Source of the DNA: Bacteroidota bacterium
GTDB taxonomy: Bacteria; Bacteroidota; Bacteroidia; UKL13-3
Reading direction: 5' to 3'
DNA length: 36,996 nucleotides
Assembly: GCA_027488905.1 (NCBI GenBank)
Contig: JAIYAT010000016.1
Span: 1-36,996, forward strand
The notes beneath the pieces are model-generated. The model was not told where the DNA came from. It ran no database searches and saw nothing but the letters and a program-made list of their open reading frames with translations. This document shows positions 9,432 to 16,186 of this stretch, one piece after another. How positions within the stretch are numbered: position 1 is the stretch's first letter; each line of letters starts with the position of its first letter. Position numbers and translations under genes: made by a program.

Positions 9432-10394
9432 TTAAAAAGGTGAGCCGTTGATTTTAGTGCCTGGCGAAAACTTCAACGCTGTTGAGGCTGAATGTTGTTC
9501 GAAGACACCAATTAAATCTGGATTACGAGTATATGATTCGTTGGGATTATCAGACAAAGGGGTAATGTCGAAGCTTAAGATAACATTGTTATCTGCATCT
9601 GTAATGGTTAAAATATCACCTGCATTGTTAAGGTTCATATCACCAGAAGTAGATTTTTGAACCAACGCACCTCCAAAAGTGCCAGTTGGTGAGCCACCTC
9701 CAAAAATTAGTAATGCCTTAAGCGGTTGAATTATGGTTCCACTTGGTATTATATGTCGTGGTGTACTAGAAGACAATGCTGTTGCATCAAAAATTTTGAA
9801 GCCACTTACATCAATAGGTTTTGAAGAATTATTGATGAGCTCTAGAAACTCATCCTCATTTTGCGCATAAACACCATCACCATTGGCATCTCCGTCTAAA
9901 CCAGCATTTGAAGGGTCATATAAAATTTCATTTAACAACAAATTGAAGGAAGCAGGTGCATCATCATCTTCAATGTTTAAGCCTATGATTTGGGTGCCGT
10001 CTTCGCCACCACCAAAAACCGTATCAACAGAAATAATAACATCTTCTACTCCTTCTTTCAAGGTATCTTGAATAGCTAAAAGAGTTGTAGTATTTGAAAG
10101 CGTACCCGCAGCAATTACAATAGAAAGGTTTGAACTGAAATCTTTTTCCAAAGTGGCTTTACCTGAATAGGCCAATTTAACCTCAACATCTACACTTGAC
10201 ACTTTAGACAAGGTTGCAGTTAACTCGGCAGTACCGCCTGCTTCAGCAATATTATTGGCATTTAAAGATAAACTCACCAAACTTCCTAAATCGGGTTTTA
10301 TGATGGGCAAAACGTCTTCTGTTTTGCATGCACTTATGGCAAACAGAAAAGCTATTGCAATAAGATTTCTAAACTTCATATTCATGACTGCCAT
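9432..10394 (-). CDS. Lipoprotein with Calx-beta-like and lamin-tail (LTD) domains
   Basis: 320 residues. A lipobox ISAC puts the lipidated cysteine at residue 23; if translation starts at the third nearby methionine (10379) it is residue 18, which gives a more ordinary signal. Residues about 35-145 resemble a Calx-beta repeat (GGTAELTATLS, VEDVIISVDTVFGG, IEDDD). Residues 150-320 are a lamin-tail domain: LLNEILYDPSNAG, an aspartate-rich loop DGDANGDGVYAQNEDEF, then FLELINNSSKPIDVSGFKI. It is probably surface-exposed and membrane-anchored. It shares the LTD, including NPNESYTRNPDL and the SPGTKINGS end, with the protein encoded immediately upstream, so the pair arose by duplication. Function is unknown; the context suggests binding of polymer or peptide substrate at the surface. 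Confidence 0.75.
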   Translation of the reverse strand: MAVMNMKFRNLIAIAFLFAISACKTEDVLPIIKPDLGSLVSLSLNANNIAEAGGTAELTATLSKVSSVDVEVKLAYSGKATLEKDFSSNLSIVIAAGTLSNTTTLLAIQDTLKEGVEDVIISVDTVFGGGEDGTQIIGLNIEDDDAPASFNLLLNEILYDPSNAGLDGDANGDGVYAQNEDEFLELINNSSKPIDVSGFKIFDATALSSSTPRHIIPSGTIIQPLKALLIFGGGSPTGTFGGALVQKSTSGDMNLNNAGDILTITDADNNVILSFDITPLSDNPNESYTRNPDLIGVFEQHSASTALKFSPGTKINGSPF

Positions 10395-10406
10395 AATTTG
10401 TTGTAC

Positions 10407-12344
10407 TTAATTTTTAACCACTTTATACCTTACCCATTGTGAGTTCACGCTTAAATCTATCAAATAAATGCCTGGCTGCAAATTGCTCATGTCTACTTGC
10501 TGAGCAATGACTTGGCCTTCCATAAGCAGTTTTCCTTGAATTGAATATATGGTGTAAGTCGCTATAGGCATATTAGAGTTAATACTTAAATAGTTTTCAA
10601 CTGGATTTGGATATACTTTTAAGTTAACTTTTTGAACTCCTTCTAATCCATTACTTTGCCCCGAGATAACAACATTTTTACTACCTTCTATTCCGCTTCC
10701 ATCTTTGGCTGTTGCTTTTACTCGAACCGTTCCATTTGCCAATGCAGTTAATAATCCTGTTGCCGAAATGCTAGCTAAATTTGTATTGTTAACTGACCAT
10801 GTTACTTCTTTATTTTCTGCATTTATTGGCAAAACACTAGCAAGCATTTGCAAGGTACCATTGTTTTGAGTGATAGTAGAATCATTGTTTTGACCCGAAA
10901 CCACAATGGAGCTTACTTTTGCACCCTCACAAATTGGAAAAATGCAATCTGAATCAAAAATGGTTGTGCTACTATCAGTGCAATTAACGTCACCTACAAT
11001 CCATTTACCAGCGGCATTTTTATAAGCCCATGCGCCTGTATATTCCCAATCTTCGCCAGAGCCGTCTACATTTACATCCCCAAAGGTTTCGATGGACTCA
11101 CCTACTCTAAACAATTCAATAGCATCATTTCCATTTTGGTTTACAACGCCAAAAGTATCAACCAAGACAACAGTAAATTTCGACCAACAACTACTCATGT
11201 AAGTAGCCAAAGCAGCACTGTCTCTTGCCAAAACAATCTGACTTCCCAGCGGCACAGAAATAGCTGGAAAACGATATTCTTGGCCGTCTGTGCCACCTCC
11301 ATTATTTGCAATCCCCAAACCATAAATACTCAAATTTGGAATAGCTGCATCTGCAACCAAGTAAATGGCTTTGCCAGATGAACCTGCAGCGGGTGTAATA
11401 AAATCTGTTACTCCTTTTAATGACAATTGATTGGTGCAACGTGAACAAGATTCAAAGCAAGCATTACTTAAAGAAGAATCTGCTTTAACAATCGCAAACC
11501 TATAGATGGTTGCGCCTTCAAATTTCGTACAAATGCTAACACTGGTAAATTGCTCTTGCAAATAATTAGCAGCAGATTTATAGGCAAACTTATAAGTGAG
11601 CGTATCATTAGTTAAAGGCAAGGTTAATTCCCACAAACCATCTTTGTTAGCATCTGTCAAAGGATTACAAGTATTGCAATATTGGTTGAAATTTCCTGTT
11701 ATAAATACGCTATCAACCGCAGTAGGCAAAGCATTAACATCTACTTTAAAAGTTATCTGTTTACTTGGCGTTGTAATAAAACTGCCACCATTAACCTTCC
11801 TACCAGGTGTGAATTTAGAAATATTTACAGTGGTGTGCTGCACAAATGCTCCCGTTAAATCTGGATTTCTGGTGTAGGACTCATTAGGATTATTTGACAA
11901 TGCATCGGAGTTAAAAATAAGAATCGTTTTGCCTGTGCTGTCTTTAATTACAATTACTTCACCACTGTTATTTAGGCTCAAACCAGAAACCCCTGTATCT
12001 GCTAAAACAAGCGCACCACCAAAAAGTCCAACCGGTTTGCCACCACCAAAAACTACCAAAGCACCTTGAGGAGGAAGGATAGTTCCATTTGGGATGGTAT
12101 AAACCATGGTACCAGTTAAAGTATCATCCCAAATTTGATAGCCGCTGAGGTTAAGACTTGCAGTACCTATGTTTACAAACTCAATAAATTCATCCTGTGT
12201 TTGGTCGTAAAAACCGTCTCCATTGGCATCTCCTTCCAACAGTGTATTAGATGGATCATACAATACTTCATTGATGATCAGTTGAGCTTGTGAATTTGCG
12301 CTCAATAAAAGTGAAAAAAGAAATAGAAATAAAATTCTTTTCAT
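10407..12344 (-). CDS. T9SS-secreted multidomain protein with lamin-tail domains
   Basis: 645 residues counted from the ATG at 12344, which gives signal peptide MKRILFLFLFSLLLSANSQAQ; an upstream in-frame extension has no signal and is rejected. Domains in order (residues in this numbering): LTD about 20-190 with the D-rich loop EGDANGDGFYDQTQDEF; a carbohydrate-binding-like beta domain about 195-290 (ITFKVDVNALP, FITGNFNQYC); a second, divergent LTD-like region about 300-465 with several cysteines; a bacterial Ig-like (Big_2) domain about 475-560 (VTWSVNNTNLASIS); and a T9SS type A tail from about 570 (VYPNPVENYLSI). It should be secreted or anchored at the surface. It is the first gene of the minus-strand operon, so its upstream region (12345-12449) is the likely operon promoter, shared with the divergent MocR gene. 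Confidence 0.8.
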   Translation of the reverse strand: MKRILFLFLFSLLLSANSQAQLIINEVLYDPSNTLLEGDANGDGFYDQTQDEFIEFVNIGTASLNLSGYQIWDDTLTGTMVYTIPNGTILPPQGALVVFGGGKPVGLFGGALVLADTGVSGLSLNNSGEVIVIKDSTGKTILIFNSDALSNNPNESYTRNPDLTGAFVQHTTVNISKFTPGRKVNGGSFITTPSKQITFKVDVNALPTAVDSVFITGNFNQYCNTCNPLTDANKDGLWELTLPLTNDTLTYKFAYKSAANYLQEQFTSVSICTKFEGATIYRFAIVKADSSLSNACFESCSRCTNQLSLKGVTDFITPAAGSSGKAIYLVADAAIPNLSIYGLGIANNGGGTDGQEYRFPAISVPLGSQIVLARDSAALATYMSSCWSKFTVVLVDTFGVVNQNGNDAIELFRVGESIETFGDVNVDGSGEDWEYTGAWAYKNAAGKWIVGDVNCTDSSTTIFDSDCIFPICEGAKVSSIVVSGQNNDSTITQNNGTLQMLASVLPINAENKEVTWSVNNTNLASISATGLLTALANGTVRVKATAKDGSGIEGSKNVVISGQSNGLEGVQKVNLKVYPNPVENYLSINSNMPIATYTIYSIQGKLLMEGQVIAQQVDMSNLQPGIYLIDLSVNSQWVRYKVVKN

Positions 12345-12407
12345 AAAAAGTAATTTTTGATTAAACAAATAGTTCAATGATACATTCAAAGTAATGTGGC
12401 TAATGAG

Positions 12408-12415
12408 TATATTTG
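12408..12415 (+). promoter_or_regulatory. Predicted -7 box of the MocR gene promoter
   Basis: TATATTTG is a perfect match to the Bacteroidota -7 consensus TAnnTTTG and lies about 35 bases before the MocR start. I see no good TTTG at the expected -33 position. A weaker minus-strand -7 candidate (TTACTTTG, reading 12394 to 12387) could serve the divergent eight-gene operon. Confidence 0.5.
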
Positions 12416-12417
12416 GC

Positions 12418-12451
12418 ATACCAATTATTAAAATATTTAAATACCAATTAT
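12418..12451 (+). promoter_or_regulatory. Direct-repeat operator of a MocR-type regulator
   Basis: ATACCAATTAT occurs twice in the same orientation, at 12418-12428 and 12441-12451, 23 bp apart from start to start (about two helical turns). The second copy overlaps the ATG of the MocR gene. The whole block is also framed by GGCATA (12415-12420) and TATGCC (12449-12454). Known MocR regulators such as GabR bind direct repeats containing ATACCA, so this is probably the regulator's own binding site. Its place just downstream of the -7 box suggests autorepression, with possible control of the divergent operon. The binding is inferred. Confidence 0.65.
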
Positions 12452-13931
12452 GCCTATTCTTTTAAAGAAAATTTTGGATGAGTATCGGCAAGGCTTCCCC
12501 AAAGCAAAGCAGGGAGACAAATTGTACATTCAATTATATAAGTTACTTTCTAAACAAATTATTAAGTTAGAAATACCAGAAAACTCAATCCTGCCTCCCA
12601 CAAGGATATTAGCAAAAGAACTGGGTATTTCAAGAAGTACAGTGTTGCGGGCTTATGAAATATTGATTTTTGATGGCTTAATAATTTCTATGAAAAGCTC
12701 TGGCTACTTGGTGAAGCCAAAACTTGAAAAATTAGTGGACTCAAACATTGTTAAGGAAGTAGATACCACACAGCTTTCAGAAATTGGAAAATCATTCTTA
12801 GGGTTGAGTGATTTCAATGTTTCAAATAGTAGTGAAAATCTTGCTTTCAGTCCGGGATTACCACCCTTAGATATTTTTCCTGTAACACAATGGAAAAACC
12901 TAACCAATATGTATTGGAAGGAGGTAAAATTTTCTAATCTATCCTATTCACCTTCTTCAGGTATTGAAAAATTAAAATTAAACATTGCCAATTATTTAAC
13001 CTTAACTAGAAATATCAAGTGCGACCCAAGTCAGGTAATCATTGTATCTGGCTCATTACAATCTTTGTATTTAGTGGGCACAATGCTGGTAAACCCAGGT
13101 GAAACTGTATGTTTAGAAGACCCTACCTTTCCCAATGTCCATGCAGTATTCAAAGGTTTGATGGCGAAAATTATGGGTATTTCTTTAGACAAAAAAGGGA
13201 TAAGCTTAGCAGTCCTCAAAAAACTAAAAAATAAACCAAAGTTAATCCACGTAACACCTTCTTGTCATTATCCTACTGGGGTAAAAATGCCTATAGAAAG
13301 GCGACTCGAGTTGTTAAGTTATGCTGATGAACATAAAGCTTACATCATAGAAAACGATTACGAACATGAACTAAATAACTGGGAAAACGCTTTACCATCC
13401 TTGTTTAGCTTGGATAAGAAACAAAGAACAATTTACATAGGTACATTTAATCGCATTTTGCATCCCTCATTGAGAATTGGATACATGATTGTTCCACCTC
13501 AATTAAAGCTACCCTTAGAAATCATGCTTAAACATTCTCATCGCTTTGTGGCACCATCGGTTCAGTTTGTGTTGAACCAATTTATTGAGAAAAAAGTAAT
13601 GCATAATCACCTTAACAACTTAATTGCTATAACCAAAGAAAGAAAGCTGTATTTCATACAAACTTTTAAAGAAATTTTCGAAGGAACAGGTTTAGTCATA
13701 CATCCAAATGAAGGCTTGAGTTTGCAATCTTTGATAAAGTTTGAAAATGAATTTCTAGATAAAGACTTGGTAAATCTACTGAGCCAACATAACCTAAGTG
13801 CACATACATACAGCAAATGTTTTATTTCTGAGCCAAAAGAACAAGGCTTAATCATGGGGCATTGTTCCATTTCAAAGAATATCATTAAAAACAAATTACT
13901 GCGCATGGAGGCAGTGCTTCAAATTAAATAA
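12450..13931 (+). CDS. MocR/GntR-type regulator with degenerate aminotransferase domain
   Basis: 493 residues. Residues about 24-90 are a GntR winged helix-turn-helix (LPPTRILAKELGISRSTVLRAYEIL). A fold-type I aminotransferase domain follows (SGSLQSLYLVG, THPS-type loop TPSCHYPTG at 269-277, ENDYEHEL at 301-308). In normal MocR proteins the PLP lysine sits in a GTFSK-type motif; here the motif reads GTFNRILHPSLR, with arginine 335 in place of the lysine. It should therefore not form an internal aldimine and may sense another ligand. The gene diverges from the eight-gene operon and is followed 3 bp later by an FAD oxidase gene, so both are candidate targets. The start codon lies inside the second operator repeat; a later TTG at 12474 is possible but less likely. 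Confidence 0.85.
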   Translation: MPILLKKILDEYRQGFPKAKQGDKLYIQLYKLLSKQIIKLEIPENSILPPTRILAKELGISRSTVLRAYEILIFDGLIISMKSSGYLVKPKLEKLVDSNIVKEVDTTQLSEIGKSFLGLSDFNVSNSSENLAFSPGLPPLDIFPVTQWKNLTNMYWKEVKFSNLSYSPSSGIEKLKLNIANYLTLTRNIKCDPSQVIIVSGSLQSLYLVGTMLVNPGETVCLEDPTFPNVHAVFKGLMAKIMGISLDKKGISLAVLKKLKNKPKLIHVTPSCHYPTGVKMPIERRLELLSYADEHKAYIIENDYEHELNNWENALPSLFSLDKKQRTIYIGTFNRILHPSLRIGYMIVPPQLKLPLEIMLKHSHRFVAPSVQFVLNQFIEKKVMHNHLNNLIAITKERKLYFIQTFKEIFEGTGLVIHPNEGLSLQSLIKFENEFLDKDLVNLLSQHNLSAHTYSKCFISEPKEQGLIMGHCSISKNIIKNKLLRMEAVLQIK

Positions 13932-13934
13932 ACT

Positions 13935-15062
13935 ATGCAACTTAGCTATTGGGAAAAAACTTCTTTCATTTCTTATGATTACCTCATCTTAGGTGCTGGT
14001 ATCACAGGGCTCTCTCTTGGCATTGAGCTAGCCGATACTTTCCCTAAAGCCAAAATTGCCATTCTCGAACGTGGCATTTTACCAAGTGGAGCCTCCACTA
14101 AAAATGCGGGGTTTGCCTGCATTGGTTCTTTAAGCGAAAAGGTGCACGACCTACAACTCATGGGGCAAGAAGCCTTTTTAACCCTCATTCAAGATCGTGC
14201 AGATGGCTTGCAAATTCTTAGAAATAGACTTGGCGACCAAAACATAGACTTTCAAAAACATGGTGGTTTTGAGCTGCTTTTTCATCACCAAAACATAGAT
14301 TTCCTCCAAGAAATGGAGGCAATAAATCAATTGCTACAACCTTTGTTGGGTAACGAAATTTTCTCCGAAGATTCCACTGCAACTAAGGCCTTTGGGTTCA
14401 ACCCGAAACAGATAAAAACCATTGTTAAAAACAACTGTGAAGGACAATTAGACACAGGCAAAATGATGCAAGCCTTGCAGGCACTTTGTACTTCTAAAGG
14501 CGTTCAAGTATTTACAAATACAAATGTTAATAGCATAGATGAAGAAAACCTAAAGGTGCTTGTCAATTGCGACCAAATTACTTTTAACGCTCAACAAGTT
14601 TTTCTTTGCACCAATGCTTTTACCAAACGCTTTTTGCCTGAAGAAGACCTTCAGCCCGGAAGAGGTCAAGTATTGGTAACCAAACCCATTTCAAACCTAA
14701 AAGTAAAAGGCATCTTTAGCTTCGATGAAGGCTATTATTACTTTAGAAACATCCATGAACGCATCATTTTTGGAGGAGGGAGAAACCTTGATTTTGAGGG
14801 TGAAACCACCACTGAATTTGGTTCAAACCAAACCATTTTAAACAAGTTAAACCAACACCTGCAAGAAACCATTCTCCACCAAACCCCATTTGAAATTGAC
14901 TACCATTGGAGTGGCATCATGGCTTTTGGAGGTAACAAACAACCTTTGGTAAAAAAAGTAAGCGAGCGCATTTTTGTGGGCGCTCGCTTAAATGGAATGG
15001 GTGTAGCTATTGGCAGTAAAGTTGCCAAAAACCTACTTACTCTTCTTCTGCAGCATTCTTAA
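13935..15062 (+). CDS. FAD-dependent amine/amino-acid oxidoreductase (DAO family)
   Basis: 375 residues with an N-terminal Rossmann motif LGAGITGLSLGIELA (G20-x-G-x-x-G) and the acidic end of the second strand at E45 in AILERG, followed by GASTKNAGFACIGS, a pattern shared with glycine/D-amino-acid oxidases of the DAO family. The C-terminal part has the expected FAD-contact segment GARLNGMGVAIGSKVA. It should be cytoplasmic and oxidise an amine, imino acid or D-amino acid; the substrate is not visible. It is 3 bp after the MocR gene and probably co-transcribed with it. The last 26 bases overlap the convergent adaptor gene. It contains an 11-bp perfect hairpin near its 3' end and an exact GGTTCAAACC site at 14820. 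Confidence 0.8.
   Translation: MQLSYWEKTSFISYDYLILGAGITGLSLGIELADTFPKAKIAILERGILPSGASTKNAGFACIGSLSEKVHDLQLMGQEAFLTLIQDRADGLQILRNRLGDQNIDFQKHGGFELLFHHQNIDFLQEMEAINQLLQPLLGNEIFSEDSTATKAFGFNPKQIKTIVKNNCEGQLDTGKMMQALQALCTSKGVQVFTNTNVNSIDEENLKVLVNCDQITFNAQQVFLCTNAFTKRFLPEEDLQPGRGQVLVTKPISNLKVKGIFSFDEGYYYFRNIHERIIFGGGRNLDFEGETTTEFGSNQTILNKLNQHLQETILHQTPFEIDYHWSGIMAFGGNKQPLVKKVSERIFVGARLNGMGVAIGSKVAKNLLTLLLQHS
14959..14990. repeat. GC-rich perfect hairpin inside the FAD oxidase gene
   Basis: TAAGCGAGCGC (14959-14969) and GCGCTCGCTTA (14980-14990) form an 11-bp perfect stem with a 10-base loop, in coding sequence about 70 bases before the stop codon. It is GC-rich against an AT-rich background and has no T run. 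It lies close to the junction with the convergent minus-strand operon and could slow polymerase or protect a 3' end. Confidence 0.6.
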
Positions 15063-16185
15063 GTTTCATCAACAAAGCATAAGAGCCTTTATCGGCAATC
15101 TTTGCTTTTAACCAGGCAGTTTGTGGTGATAAGATTTGCACAAAACCATTGTCTGTAACACCCACTTCCACTTCTTGCATTTTAAAGCCATCGCCTTCTT
15201 GTATAAAAATCACTGGCTTAGCTTCCCAATATTGAATAGCTGTTTCGGGCAAAGTAAGCACAGCTTTGTAAATCCTATTGATTTCGGCATTCATAAATGT
15301 GCCTGGAACCAATCTGTTGTCATAAGAATCAAAGTGACAATGCACATTAATGCTGTTGTCTTCTAGCACTTCCTTACCAATTAAAATGATTTCGCAACTG
15401 TACTTTTTGTTTGAAGCAGCATTGGTATAAGCAGTAACCTTTTGACCAATCTCCAACTCATTGATGTCTTTCTCAAAAACATTTAAACTTAAGTGAATAT
15501 CTTCTGGATTTACCAATTCAAAAAGAATATCTGTTGGGGCAATGTACTTGCCTGTGTTAGCATTAACCCTTCCTACAAAACCGTTGATTGGTGCGCGCAA
15601 AGGAATGGTTCCAGATAAATTATCTGTTGTTAAGGTGGCGGGGTTCAGACCTATTAATTTTAACTGTTCTTCCAACCCACGTAGGCTTGCCACTTGCAAT
15701 TGATAATCTGATTTGGCTTGCTGAAACACCTTTTCACTTGCAGCTTTTGAATCATACAAGGCACTTTGTCTTTCGAAATCTGCCAGTAGCAATTGTAGTT
15801 TACTTTTAGTCATTAAGTATTGCTGCTGAATCTCAATAAACTTGGGGTCTTCAATTAAGGCAATTACATCACCTTTGTTAAAATGCATGCCCGGTAATAA
15901 CTTGGTATATTTTAAATACCCACCTAAGGGTAAACTTAAGGAGTACATATTTTGCGGTGGCACATCTATTTTTCCTTTTACCTTGATATGTGCGCGAATG
16001 TCCTTTACCTCAAAACTGGTTAAACTTAAACCTATGTTCTTGGCTTGAACCGAATCTACTGTAACTTCATCCGATACAGCAGCCTCACTTGCTTCTGCAG
16101 CTGGCTTTGGGTCGGCACAAGCCCAAACAAAAGTACTTAGCAATAAAGCAGCAATACTATTTTTATAACGATTTAAAAACTTCAT
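15037..16185 (-). CDS. RND efflux periplasmic adaptor (CzcB/CusB-like), probable lipoprotein
   Basis: 382 residues from the ATG at 16185, one base after the upstream pump gene; the longer reading frame overlaps the pump gene and is rejected. An N-terminal signal ends WAC, with Cys23 as the probable lipid site (tryptophan at -2 is unusual). The layout is that of a membrane-fusion protein: barrel-sandwich halves about 65-115 and 185-215 (TIPLRAPINGFVGRV), a coiled-coil hairpin about 118-175 (FIEIQQQYLMTKSKLQLLLADFE split between helices), then beta-barrel and membrane-proximal domains. It links the inner-membrane pump to the outer-membrane part. The metal is not determined. The 3' end overlaps the convergent FAD oxidase gene by 26 bp. 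Confidence 0.85.
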   Translation of the reverse strand: MKFLNRYKNSIAALLLSTFVWACADPKPAAEASEAAVSDEVTVDSVQAKNIGLSLTSFEVKDIRAHIKVKGKIDVPPQNMYSLSLPLGGYLKYTKLLPGMHFNKGDVIALIEDPKFIEIQQQYLMTKSKLQLLLADFERQSALYDSKAASEKVFQQAKSDYQLQVASLRGLEEQLKLIGLNPATLTTDNLSGTIPLRAPINGFVGRVNANTGKYIAPTDILFELVNPEDIHLSLNVFEKDINELEIGQKVTAYTNAASNKKYSCEIILIGKEVLEDNSINVHCHFDSYDNRLVPGTFMNAEINRIYKAVLTLPETAIQYWEAKPVIFIQEGDGFKMQEVEVGVTDNGFVQILSPQTAWLKAKIADKGSYALLMKLKNAAEEE

Positions 16186-16186
16186 G

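Noticed and set aside
9655-13582. Further half-copies of the palindrome (for example at 9655, 10717, 13571)
   Set aside because: They differ from the core at two or more positions or keep only one arm, and could occur by chance, so they were left out of the counts.
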